DNA from: Diospyros lotus | Lineage: Eukaryota; Streptophyta; Magnoliopsida; Ericales; Ebenaceae | Length of the DNA stretch: 64,000 nucleotides | Direction of reading: 5' to 3' | Assembly: GCF_014633365.1 (NCBI RefSeq) | Contig: NC_068344.1 | Coordinates: 34,222,670 to 34,286,669, forward strand | In this document: in pieces, positions 12,378 through 23,693 of the stretch | Position numbering within the stretch: position 1 is the stretch's first letter | Layout: each line of letters starts with the position of its first letter | The notes under the pieces: model-generated | Database searches by the model: none | The model's input: the letters and a program-made list of their open reading frames with translations, nothing else | Told to the model about the DNA's origin: nothing | Made by a program: the position numbers and the translations under genes

Positions 12378-14108
12378 CGATCTTAATTCCAGCTTTCCGT
12401 TGATTGCAGTTGCATCCGACTCTGTATATCTTTGAATCTATTGTTACCGGGAAAATTTGTCTTCTTGAAGTGACTGATGGTAGCTACTAGTTTGGTTGAT
12501 AGGATGAGCAAAGGTGTTTGATAAAATGCTTACATGAACTATGAACCCTCTGCCTGCAATTCTTGAATTTTTTTTTTTTTTTTCTGCTGAGCAAATTATT
12601 TGAAGACTTTTGTTGAAGCTATTTTATCTTATTATTTTAATTCAAATGCTATTAATAGAGTTTTGAAATTTTTATGCACAAAATATCATTAGAATTGATA
12701 TATTTTTTTTTAAGTAATGTTTACGAACATTATTTAAGGGCAGATACCTGTTTAAGTATTTTTGATGAATTTAAGTTTTTTTTTTTTTTTTGTGATCATC
12801 GGAATTATACGCACATCTCTCTTTATTTTCACGTAATTATTGAATATGCACAATTGGCCCTTAGCACTAGAAAATCAATGTCCATGATATTCCATTCCAC
12901 TCAATCCTACAATGCCCTTATTGCGTGCCCCCCTTGCAGCCTCCACCTCTACCTCTACGCAACCCTTTGCGTGAACGCTGCTTGGCTGAACCTTCGCTTG
13001 CGCCACCTCAAAGCTCTTTGCACTTCAATGCTTCTAGCTCGTTTCATCTTTTCCTACGCAACCATTAGAGATGCATACCCACTTGCTTGTTCTACCCAGC
13101 CCTATTCAGCACTATCATGCTAAAACCAAGTCAACTCTAGTACTGTTTGTCATATGGCTAGTGAATTTCCCTATGTGGTGTCCCAAGTGCAAGAAGAAAG
13201 GGTCAACCTTACTCGTTAGGTAACAAACATAATCGTTAAGAATAAGGTATCTTGAAAGTAGTATACCTAAACCAGCAACATATACGCATCGACACTCAAT
13301 AAGAATATGTAGATCACCTTCTATGCATGACTGACCCTTAACATTAGGGAGTAAGTCATGGTTTGTAACATTCTCACCTACCCAATTCCTTAACACCCTC
13401 GTGACCTATAATATTAAGCGCTTAGTATAAGCAAGCCGCTATCTACTCCGCCTTGAGGTAATTGGCGTTTCGTGCTTCCAACTTATTTCTCACTTAATAT
13501 GTCTTTTCTTATGCGACCACTAAAGAAGCATGCCCACTTGTTTATTTGTGCTACCATTTAACCCACTTTTGATCCCATTTATCAGAAGACATACATTTCT
13601 CAAGTGACATCCTCAACCCCAAATAATAACAAAGAACTAATTTTCCTCCACGAGCAACAAACATAATTATTAAAAATAAAACATAACTGCCCTTAGAGTT
13701 GAGTTTAGCAATTGAGACTGTATACGAGCATGATCTCCACGTAGAGTTTGCATGTCCCGTGTTTGATTTCAGCCAGTTACGCCTCCCGCGATTTAATCTC
13801 TCTGTTGGAATTAAAGGGTTAAGTGACAAAAGCGCCAATAATAAGACATAATCTAAAAATAAAATAAAATAAAATATAGCACAATCCACACCTGCAATAA
13901 GAATAATTTACTCAAAAAATTAAAAAGACTAAAATTCATTACATTTTTTAATTTACAAGTGCATGACATTGGCTTGCCCCAATAAGATTAATTTATTCAA
14001 AAATTTTAAATTTTGACTCAAATATATTTTTTAATTCACACATACATAAAATATATGGCACGGTGATAAGAATAATTTAAAATATATTTGACCAGGTTTA
14101 AAAACTAG
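12378..14108. other. Intergenic, no gene recognised
   Basis: This begins with the 3' flank of the cysteine-rich gene, followed by AT-rich DNA with several poly(T) runs (near 12563-12581 and 12778-12791). Frames of 90-150 residues near 12674-13123 and 13115-13889 have no recognisable motif. The region 12840-13560 has a more mixed composition and may be a decayed transposon, but no end structure was found. Confidence 0.5.
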
Positions 14109-14116
14109 TCAACGCT

Positions 14117-14508
14117 AGGGTGTGCAAAACTAAATTGGTAAAAATTTATTAACTGATTAAACTAAACTAGAAGCAAAATCGAATCAAACTAATTAATTAA
14201 GCCAACAAACCAAATTAATCGATAATCAAAAAAATTAAACTCAAACTGTATAAACAAAATCGAATCAATTAAATTAAAAAAATGTAAAAAAAATTAAAAT
14301 AAATAAACAAAATTAAAGAAAATAATACCATTTTATAAATATCAAAATAATATTAGTTCAGCTAATTGAAAAATTGAAGTGAAAATTGATTACCGTACTT
14401 TTAAAAAAAATTAATCAAACCAAATCAATGCAAAAAAAAATTAAACCGAATCAACAAGTTTGATCATCCAATTCAATTTAGATAAATTAAATTTTTAGTC
14501 ACCCCTCA
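14117..14508. mobile_element. hAT-like MITE, ~392 bp
   Basis: The ends are AGGGTGTGCAAAA at the left and, as reverse complement, AGGGGTGACTAAAAA at the right. Flanking octamers TCAACGCT (14109-14116) and TCAACCCT (14509-14516) differ by one base and fit an old 8 bp target-site duplication. The interior is rich in AATCGAATCAAA / AACCGAATCAA-type motifs, typical of a common plant repeat class. It has no coding capacity. Confidence 0.6.
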
Positions 14509-16240
14509 TCAACCCTAACAATTAGCCTAGAGAAATCAATAAATTTCAAGACACGTCCCCTAAATCCCTAAGCCAGAATCAATTCCTTGAGTCATAATTT
14601 TCTCTCTATCTTCCTTCTCTCTCGACGACATCCGTGGCGTGCATCTCAGGCGTCCCTTGTTTGCAGTCCATCTTGGGCGTACGACGTTCGACGTCGCAGC
14701 TTCATCTCCCATCGTTGTTGCTGCTGTTTCCGTCATCCCTTGTTCGTCACCTTTGTTTCCTTGCTTCGTTCGCTTCGCTCTATCATTTCCGACGTCTACG
14801 TGCATATTCGGCGTCCCTCATCTATCCATCATCTCCCGGCGCCGCTGACCTATCATCTTCTTTCTGTGGTTGTTCCTGCTGTTTTCAGGGTCCTTTCCTT
14901 TGTCCGTCGCTGCTGCTACTTCATCTCCCTCACTCTGTTTGCCTTATCATCTCCGAGTCTCCGACGGCTGCGCATTCCCATTTGGCTTCACATTTCTGAC
15001 ATCATAGCAAGTTCAAGTTGTCTTCTTTGCTGCAGCCTGCTCGTATGAAAAATAATAAAAAAAATTAAAAATAAAAATAACTTAAAACTCCATCCTAAAA
15101 CTTTACCCTTACGGCTGTATGTAATTCCAAAAAGAATGCGAAGCGGGTTATTTTCGTGGGTCGGTGCTTTAAAACCGACTCAACTCGGGTAGAACCAAGG
15201 CTTCAGGTTTTCCTTGCAATTTGCATCACTTGACCCTCTTGCAGACCACACGGGTGTGGGCCCGATTTGAATCGGGGCTCAACACTAAAATGGGCCGACC
15301 ACGCGCGCATAAGAGCGTGGATCTTGTAAACAACACGAAAACAGATACCAATTTTTTTATTTGTTGTAAATAATTTAAAAATGTAATAAAAATATGAATG
15401 TTGTGTTGATTAGTTGGTAATAAGATAAAATAATTATATGCTTCTAAATCTATCCCTGTTTAAGTGAATTTAGACAGTGTTAAGTCAATTGAGATAGATT
15501 TATTGATAAATAATAGATTTACCTCTCTTATAGAAAAATATATAATTATTTATTTTTTTAAATAATTGAATCTCTAATTAAAGAACAAACATTAATGAAA
15601 TAAGGATAGATATAGATAAAAATGATAAAAGAGATTGAACGAAGGAAAAACCTTCGGCATGTGATAGAACAAATATTTCAAACTTAAAAAGTATTCTTAT
15701 TAAGTCAAAATTCTAAATAAATAGATAAATAAAGAAGAATGATAACAGGGGATCTCGAATGATTAGTTCAATAATAAAGGGTTCAGTATATTTCTTATTT
15801 AATTAAGTTACGAGATTAGTTTTAATTTTATTAGTTTAGTTTAGATTATTTCTATATTTTTTATTGTCAAATTTATTTATTTTGTAGTCACTCGAGACAT
15901 ACATCGACATAAACAGTAGACCCTTTATAGTTTTTTCCTATAATATTCACTTATAGAAATTTAAAGATTTGATGTCACGTATTAACGGGTAACAAAATAT
16001 TACATAATTAAATTCTAATATTATGTTGGGTGAGTTATTAAAAACATAAGTGACGTCAAAATTGTGGCTTCAACATTTTGTCCAATTATTGGGAGCCGCG
16101 AGACACGCACTAGAGGCGCGTGGTGAAGTGATGGGGAAGAATACAAAAACGCGCCGACTTAGTGTGACGATTTAAATTTGAAAGAAAACGTGACTCGTGA
16201 TTCGTGAACGGACGCCAGTTTTCCATGTCAGCTCGGCTCG
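14509..16240. other. Intergenic with a pyrimidine-rich GC island
   Basis: Positions 14600-15000 are unusually C/T-rich and CpG-bearing for this window, with overlapping open frames but no protein motif; this resembles a leader region or old transposon end. From 15050 to about 16000 the DNA is AT-rich. From 16080 it becomes GC-richer again, which fits the promoter of the DUF1644 gene. Confidence 0.45.
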
Positions 16241-16249
16241 GTGTTCTAT

Positions 16250-16434
16250 GAACTCGTCTCTTATAGCCTACTCTCCACCACATTCTGTCTTTCTCTCTCT
16301 CTCCTCTCTCCCTCTTTAGGGTTTCTTCAACCCTTCACTTTTCAGAAGCGAGATTCGAAATCGGAAGCTGAAATCGTTTGCTGGAGGATAAAGATACGCG
16401 GTTGTTTCGGATCGACTGGCCTTTGAGGTTCTGG
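16250..16434 (+). other. Probable 5'UTR exon of the DUF1644 gene
   Basis: A CT-rich leader (TCTCTCTCTCCTCTCTCC, then TTTAGGGTTTCTTC) ends at a donor-like TTCTG|GTAAAT at 16434/16435. No start codon in good frame follows, so a non-coding leader exon spliced to about 19800 (acceptor TCTTTTCAG) is the simplest reading. The resulting intron of ~3.4 kb includes a transposon at 17925-18942. An independent short transcript is the alternative. Confidence 0.45.
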
Positions 16435-17924
16435 TAAATTTTCTAATCTGAAAAAGAAAAAAAAGCCCTAAGTTTGATTTGCTTGGCAGATCGGTCGTTT
16501 TTCCTCGGGTTTTGTCTTTGTTCGGGTTACTTTTATGCGGATTCTGGTGTACGTCGGACTGTTGACGATCGTGCTGATTAGGGCTTGAGGTTCTTTGAGG
16601 GCGGGGGTTAGGTTTTCCGCCTGATTTTAGCCGGATATGCCGTAATTTAGTTTTCTGGGTTGGATTTCGCATGTGGACCATGTGGGGATTCTGTGTGTTT
16701 GCTTTCTAATCTGAAAATTATCACTTCAATTCAAGCAAACGGTCTCTTTTTTCTTTTTGCCTTTTCACTTTCTTATCGTTCTTTTTTATTAAACTAGTTG
16801 GAAGATAGGGTTTATTTTCGTGCGATTATAAATAGAAATCGTAGTAGAAATAAAAAGGCAGACAACTGGGCTGAGTTCTACCGACAAAATTGTGTGAGGT
16901 GACTTATACTCCGGTATGTGAACTTCAATTCACCAGTTTGATCTTTCTTTGACAGTTATAGCTTTAAAAAAGGCTTTTCAATGCTTGCAATTTGATAAAA
17001 CCTTGTGAAAGTAAATGAAGTGTACCTGATGAATGGAATTGTCATGGGCCTATAAAGGCATTTCATATTTCATATAATGGTATATGAAGTACTCTTATGG
17101 TCTATTATTTCTTATTGTAATTTGACAACTTTGCATTTCAACAATTCCCATTGTGTACATTGCCTTGAGTTGAATCCTTGATGGTCTGGACTTATAATGT
17201 TGTTACATCAGTGTCTACATTGTGTATGGCTATATGTTTAGATGAGATGTATAAACTTGTAGAATACATTGATTGGTTGTTACTTTTTATCTATCTTTTT
17301 TTAGTCATATACTATACTATAGAAAGTGTACTCTATGTTTTCCTTTATCAAAAGGAAAGCTTGGGTCGTGTTTGATTGGTGTTTAGTTAGAGTGGTGGAG
17401 AAGCACCAGTTAGAAGAAGAGGTAATTAAGAATGGACTGCAAAAGAATATTTGAGAAATTAAGCAAATGAATAAGGGTTAGAACATTTGAATGAATTATT
17501 GATAAAATAGAACAGTTTTAATGGGGGCAGTTATCTCACCAGATGAGGCCTTATGATTGTGAAATGGGTTTTGTATGGATTAAGAGTATCTTGGAGCTGG
17601 GAATTTATGCTTTATATATGTTGTTTGGCAGATTCCATAATCAGCATTTTGCAGGTGATGCGTAGCTTCTTTTTGTTTTATGTTCTCTTTATGTAGTTCC
17701 TGTTGGCTGTCCAATTTCCTGAGGGATGTTTATCTTTTGTCACAGTTTTATCTCCTTAACATATAATCTAATAAAACAAGAATATTAATGTTGACAATTG
17801 CCCACCGAAATGGTTGTCTGGTTATGGTTACCATTCATTCTTGGCATTGTTGTGTGAAAGAAAGCTGTTGAGGAATCAGAGCCATCCAGTGCATGTTCCA
17901 ACATGTATTCTCTCACCACATCCA

Positions 17925-18942
17925 TTGTTGTTAAAATCGCGAGTTGACTCGTATGATTTTACGAGTCAGCAAGTGTTAAACAAGTCATCTCGGATGTAGT
18001 ATCGGTTGTGGCAAAATTGGAGCAAACTCGCTAGTGGAACTTGTAAACTCAGACCGAGTTTACCGAGTTCAATTTAGGCCCCATTTCCAGGTTAGAGACG
18101 GAAACATTTCCATCTCTAACCAACATATATATATGTGTATATATATATAACGTGTTGCTGACTGCTCCGTAAGTTGTCTCCTTCAAACCTAATTGGCTGC
18201 TGAAACCCTTGCAATCGACGCTCCCCCTTGCTGCGATGTGCTTGATCGGAGTTCTCCCTTGCTGCAATGTGGTTGATCGGTGTGGCGGTGTCGGTGGTGC
18301 TTGCTGCGTGCAATTGCTCTGTATTTGCTCTGCTTCTTCTTCGTTTGTTCACGGGTTCACCTTCCAAGTTCAAATAATCAAAGCCTCAAAGGTATGTGAG
18401 TCATGACTATGTTTTTTGCTAAGTCCGATTGCTGTTTTTGTGCTGTGCCGAGCTATGTGCTGCGCCTGAAGTCCAATCGCTGTGTGTGTACTGTGCTGAG
18501 TGAGACAGTGAGTGATACATATATATATTATATATTTTTGGGTGCATATTTTGTGCATACATTTCATTCACTTCACTGCAGTTCTCTTTCAGAAAAATTA
18601 GGCTCAGATATCTGTTAATAAAAATCTTTTTATTAGTAAATGTAGGCGTGGACATATATATTACAAATTTACAATTCTTTCGTCTGATTGCAAACCGTAG
18701 TGATGTTGTAAAAATATAACATTTAAACAACAAAAAAATTTACCTTTAGTATTTTTGAAATTGATAGATTAAGTAATTTTGAAATAGGTACATGTATTTC
18801 ATTTATATTAAGGATTATGTTATTATAAATATATATTTATATAAACTAGATAATATTTTTAATTATCCATAAAATTGTAAAATGATCCGATTTTATGGAC
18901 CCTATTACAATCCCACGTAAAATCTCAATTTTAACAACCTTG
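17925..18942. mobile_element. Non-autonomous Mutator-like element with 10 bp target-site duplication
   Basis: The flanks carry a perfect direct repeat ACCACATCCA at 17915-17924 and 18943-18952. The left end reads TTGTTGTTAAAAT and the right end, reverse-complemented, CAAGGTTGTTAAAAT, giving a short inverted repeat GTTGTTAAAAT. The 1018 bp interior has no transposase; it contains a GC-richer block (18160-18360) and an AT-rich right third. A 9-10 bp duplication fits the Mutator superfamily. It lies in the probable 5'UTR intron of the DUF1644 gene. Confidence 0.78.
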
Positions 18943-19608
18943 ACCACATCCAATCTCAATAGCTCACGGTAAATGTTGTACCCAAGGGTACACCATCTTT
19001 GGCTGCATGATTTTGAAAAATCTTTGATGTAGGGATTGATTAAGGAACAATATCTGCAGCGATAATTCCTTTAGTGGCAGTAATGCCATTTGTATTGCAA
19101 GAAATTTTGGGTTCTTACCCATTTTGTTTTCCTTGGATGATGTTGATACAGTTCCTACTAAAGCAGTTTATGATTATTGCAAGTGTTACTTTTCAGGTGT
19201 GTATATCAACTATGGAGATATATATTTTTCTAGTGTTGCAACATCAACATGATGCCACTACAATTAGCTTATCTTATATGATATTGTCACATTCCATTCC
19301 ATATACAAGTACAAAGTTGAAGATCTCTTGTTAATGTGCTTAAGCATGGTGGTCTATCTGGGAACCAAAGCCTCTTTAAGTTTGTGGGTGGCATACTTGC
19401 ATAGAACTTGTTTTACATTAAATTCCAGTCTTTTTTCTAATCTCTTTGTCAAAGCAATTGTTGGTGATGGAGAACAAGATCATGTTTTACTTGAAGCATG
19501 TATGCTAATATTCTAAATGTTCCTTGATCTCTCTCGAAACTCCTTCACACCGTATAAGATGTTAATTTCAAGGCAGTCAAAGGTGAAAGGCACCCTCAAG
19601 GCACTGGA

Positions 19609-19627
19609 CCCCCCCCCCCCCCCCCCC
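19609..19627. repeat. Poly(C) tract (19 nt) next to a CA/CG-rich microsatellite
   Basis: An uninterrupted run of 19 C is followed by ACACGCACACGCGCGCACG-type repeats to about 19660, about 220 bp before the DUF1644 start codon. Confidence 0.95.
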
Positions 19628-19880
19628 AAACACGCACACGCGCGCACGCACACACACATAGATTGAGGCGCTAGGCACTAAAAAGCTTTCTGCCATCAGT
19701 GTGAGGCTAATTCATCTTTACAGTAGAGCACTTCTTTTGTTTTTCCACTGAATTTGTACAACTACTAAAGTAGAGCACTTCTTTTGTTTTCATCTTTTCA
19801 GTTTGTACTATTCTGCTACTGTCTATTCTGAGGTGCCAAACATTTGTTCAGAGTTTGTGCTGATATATTGACATCTCAAC

Positions 19881-20900
19881 ATGCCAAAGGAGAGGAGAGA
19901 TCGTTCTGTTTCTTTTGATAGATCCCAGGCATCTCCTTATACTAGTAGCTCTAGTCGCCCAAGACAATCCTTGCCCAAAAACTCTGAAAGTGAAGATAAC
20001 ATGAAAGAATGGGAGGAAGCACGATGTCCTGTCTGCATGGAACATCCACACAATGCAGTTCTCCTTGTATGTTCATCCCATAATAAAGGCTGTCGCCCTT
20101 ACATGTGTGACACAAGCTACCGCCACTCAAACTGTTTTGACCAGTTTCGGAAATCATTTGCTGAAACATCATCAGCAACACCTCAGCAACAAGAAAGTGC
20201 TCCACTACCATCAGAACATTCTACCAATGATTTGATGTCAGAAGCCATGGTGGCCAATTTGCAGGTTGAAAGGGTTGAGGAAGGTTCCACCTCATTACAT
20301 CCCCTCTCATGCGAAGACAAGGGAAAGTCAAAGCTGCTGTGTCCTCTCTGTCGCGGGCATATCACTGGATGGATTGTGGTGGAGTCTGCTCGGCATTTCA
20401 TGAATGCAAAGTCAAGAAGCTGTGCGTGTGAGACTTGCAGTTTTAGTGGCTCGTATAAAGATCTGAGGAAGCACGCAAGGCTGGAACATCCTGATGTCAG
20501 GCCATCAGAGGCGGACCCAGAGAGGCAGCGCAGTTGGAGGAGGCTAGAGAGGCAGAGGGATTTTGGAGATTTAATTAGCACTCTCCAATCTTCTATTGGA
20601 GAGGAAAGGAGTGACGATAGCCACTTGTCTTTTGATGATGAGGGCTGGCTTACCGTGTATTTCCTCATTCGAGTTTTCCGACCTGGGAGTGGTTTGAGAA
20701 GCAGTAGCTGGTCTAGTACCTCAAGAACGAGGGCACAAGTGACTGTCAGACGGAGAGCAAGGCTTTGGGGGGAAACCCATGACGGGGAAACTGAGTCTGC
20801 TTCGAGAGATGAGGATAATGACTCTTCAGATGGTGGATCGGGCTCTTGGTGGCCACGTGACTGGACCAGGCGACGACCCACACCAGACAATGAGTTATGA
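19881..20900 (+). CDS. DUF1644 family protein (RING/C2H2-like zinc-binding)
   Basis: A single coding exon of 339 residues starts at MPKERRDRS. An N-terminal basic, Ser-rich segment is followed by a zinc-binding block at about residues 49-88 (CPVCMEHPHNAVLLVCSS, then Cys-rich to HSNCFDQF). A second block lies at about 153-211, with LLCPLCRGHITGW, a CETC pair and KHARLEHP. This arrangement is the plant-only DUF1644 family, which has RING- and C2H2-like features and includes stress-linked rice members; biochemical activity is unproven. The C-terminal third is Arg/Ser/Asp-rich and ends in a tryptophan-rich, acidic-basic tail (GSGSWWPRDWTRRRP). The start is the first ATG after a plausible acceptor near 19800. 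The 3' flank has a possible spliced UTR (TTTGTTTCAG at about 21070-21080). The frame is intact. A 235-residue frame on the opposite strand is a shadow. Confidence 0.92.
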   Translation: MPKERRDRSVSFDRSQASPYTSSSSRPRQSLPKNSESEDNMKEWEEARCPVCMEHPHNAVLLVCSSHNKGCRPYMCDTSYRHSNCFDQFRKSFAETSSATPQQQESAPLPSEHSTNDLMSEAMVANLQVERVEEGSTSLHPLSCEDKGKSKLLCPLCRGHITGWIVVESARHFMNAKSRSCACETCSFSGSYKDLRKHARLEHPDVRPSEADPERQRSWRRLERQRDFGDLISTLQSSIGEERSDDSHLSFDDEGWLTVYFLIRVFRPGSGLRSSSWSSTSRTRAQVTVRRRARLWGETHDGETESASRDEDNDSSDGGSGSWWPRDWTRRRPTPDNEL

Positions 20901-22080
20901 TTGTCATACCATTTCCAATTTGCTCATTATTTATGCTTGGATATCTCAACTGTAAGCAGTAAATTTACGCTGTCTATATTATATTTCCGCCTCAGTAGTT
21001 TTCCAGTCATTTGTACTGTCTTGATGAGTGGGTGGTGTCTCTTCGGGTGTTTTTAACATAATCTTTGTTTTTTGTTTCAGGTGGACGAATGACAGGAAAG
21101 AAGTGCAAGTTATTTTGCTTAAAAATAGGTCCACTCAGTTAAGCTATTACTTGGGAATTGCAGATTGTATTGTGTACCAGGGAAAGGAAACAGTTTTAAT
21201 TTTTATCTTTAAATTAGCCAATTTTCATTTCTTTGGCATATGGTACGTCTTATATATATTCATGGGCTTCTAGTTGAACTGAATACACTTATTTCAAATC
21301 TTGCTTGCATTATATATATATACATATATATATAATTCCATCATTGTATTAGAGAATGGCTGTCAGTTTGCCTCCGGAAACTTATAATACTTTGATTTTT
21401 GCTTGCCTCAGTCACAACAAATTCTTCTATATGAGTTTGAACTTTTTGATATTTGGTTGAATGGTATTTGAATTTCTGGGAGGATGTATTTTGTTGGAGC
21501 CGTTGTCCAATTAAATTTGATGCTCTTCTTATGACAATTAGGCAATATTTTGAGCTTCTCTAGTTCTGGGTCAAAAGTTCTTCTTTGTAATTTTATTTTT
21601 ATCTCTTTATCTTTGGGGCTCATTATTTTACAACCCCCCCTCCCCCCTCATTTGTTTTACTTCATTTTTTTGCTAACTGGAACCTCTATAGGTCATCTTT
21701 AAATTTTTGGTTACACTAATCTCTTGTTAGACAATTAAGTTCTTTCTAAAAAAATATATTTATTAAATATGTTTTTGTAATTTTAATTTTGTATGGGACA
21801 GAGCAATAAAAATTAAATTTTGTAAAAAAAACTTTTATATAGAATAATATAAGACTTCTGCTAAAAAGTGAAAACAAAGAGTGGGAGCTGTCAAAAAGTC
21901 TCTAAAGTTGAACCAATGAAAAGAATAATTTTTTAATTTGAATTAAAAGAACAAAAGTGAGAGTGAGGGCACAGAAATGAAGCATCAAAGGTTCCAATTT
22001 AGTTTTTGAATGGGTAATGGGTTTGGGTGTCATCCACGCAAACATTACAGACAATTCATAGCTAAAAATAAAATTTTCAT
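20901..22080. other. 3' flank of the DUF1644 gene and AT-rich spacer
   Basis: Probable 3'UTR to about 21300, possibly with a small intron ending at TTTGTTTCAG, followed by (TA)n at 21312-21334, short C/T tracts near 21634-21650 and AT-rich DNA. No gene is supported. Confidence 0.5.
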
Positions 22081-22089
22081 AAATTCTAA

Positions 22090-23385
22090 GAAAAATTCTA
22101 TTTGCAACCATAATTTTTTTTCTCCGCAACCAACATAAGTAAAATTTTAGTTTTTGCCATTTGTAACTAGAGTGATTTACTTTTTGCAACCATTTATATT
22201 CCAAACATACTCTCTAAACACCCATCTTTTAAAAGACACCTCCCACGCGCAACAAACCCTCTTTACATCATTCCTCACATCAAACCTTCTTCAGACCATT
22301 GCCATCTCGTCGTCGCCAGAATCCCTTGACTAGCCCGTCCTCTTCGCTGGAGTCACTCGTTTTTTCATCGGAATCACAAAAGCCAAGCAATAAAGATTTA
22401 TGAAAATTCTATTTGCAGTCAAGTGTTTTGCTTTTCGCGAGATAGTGTGGCTGCCCATCATCACACCTAAACTTTAACGTTTGGGGGCTTTGAAAGCACC
22501 CGAATGCATGATTTTAGGAAAATATAATTCTCCTGAACCCATGGGTTCGGGAGAATTCTCCTGAATACATAACTTCGGGAAAAATGGTTTTTCTCGAACT
22601 CATGGGTTCGGGATAATTGATTTTTATTGAATTCATGGATTCGGGGTGCTTTCAAAGTCCCTGAACCCTAGGATTTGCATTCGATTGCCAGTATTCAGAG
22701 GCATCGAACGGCTCCAATAACAGTTGGTTGGAATGCCTCCGAATCGCAGCATTCGAAGGCAGTCAGCCTCCCCAAACCCTAAGGTTCGAGGTTTCCCGAA
22801 CATGCAGAACACTAGGGTTCGGGCGGTTAGGGGTTCCCTAAATCCCGGGATTCGGGGAACCCCGAACCCCCCAAGCCCCGAATCCCAGGGTTCGAGGATT
22901 CAAGGCACCGTATTTTTTATTTTTTAATTAATCTTATTTTTTTAATTCATTCGTCATTATGTGATTGAACTAGTGATCGATGTTGTAAATTGTGATGTTT
23001 CTTGTTAGAACAAAAATATTCGTTATCTTCTTCGTCAAACTTTGGTGTAAATATTTGCGGATAATAATCTTTTATTGCTGACAATAACTGGTAATTGACT
23101 ATGACGAAGAGAACTGGGCTGAACAATGTTTGATGTTAAATAATAGTGGCTACATAATGTTTAGTGTTGAATAATAGTGGTTACGCGATGTTCAATTGTG
23201 GCTGAGTAAAATAATTGTGACAATAGTGGGTGAGAAAGTAGATGTATGCGTTTGAGAAGTAATAGTGGGTGATTGAGCATCAAAGATTTAAATGAAAGAT
23301 AAATATGAATTTTCATCTCAAAATATTTTAAGAATTTTAAAAATAAGTTGTGAAGAGCAAAATATGGTTGCAAATAAATTTTCTC
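22090..23385. mobile_element. Mutator-like non-autonomous element, 1.3 kb, 9 bp target-site duplication
   Basis: A perfect 9 bp direct repeat AAATTCTAA flanks it (22081-22089 and 23386-23394). The left end reads GAAAAATTCTATTTGCAACC and the reverse-complemented right end GAGAAAATTTATTTGCAACC, and both continue into ATA/TTTT, giving an imperfect inverted repeat of about 27 bp. No transposase is encoded. The middle holds an array of short palindromes based on GAACCC..GGGTTCGGG (22495-22915). The element stops ~300 bp upstream of the DeSI gene start, so it may have replaced or moved promoter sequence. Confidence 0.8.
22495..22915. repeat. Array of degenerate palindromes with GGTTCGGG half-sites
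   Basis: Units such as CTGAACCCATGGGTTCGGGA (22533-22552) and TCGAACTCATGGGTTCGGGA (22594-22613) recur, with weaker copies near 22496, 22560 and 22627, spaced about 28-36 bp. A denser CpG-rich part at 22730-22915 keeps CCCGAA/TTCGGG half-sites. Each unit can fold on itself. The array lies wholly inside the transposon at 22090-23385. Confidence 0.75.
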
Positions 23386-23693
23386 AAATTCTAATAATGA
23401 CTTCATCCTCTTGTATGAATATTTCTTGTATGGACGGATTAACCCCATAAACACTCCTTAATTTCCAGTTTTGCCCCTTCCTTTTTTCGTTTCAAGAAAA
23501 GGTTGCCTTTCCTCTTCTGGCCGCAAAGAACAGAGAGAGGGGGAGGGAGGAGGGAAGGACAGAGAGAGATCGATCTCGGAGGGTCGCTGCTTGTTTCCCG
23601 AGAAAACGGAGTAAGAAAGAAATTTCTTTGCCGCGGGATTCTCTCAGATTTTGGTTGGGTCTTTACCAGAAGAAGAAATCTGAAGAATTTGAA

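Noticed and set aside
14587..15048. Overlapping plus-strand frames up to 153 codons in a GC-richer island
   Set aside because: Three frames are open at once because the DNA is C/T-rich; the translations have no domain and are full of Ser, Leu and Arg without pattern.
20183..20890. 235-codon minus-strand frame
   Set aside because: Exact antisense of the DUF1644 coding exon; no motif of its own.
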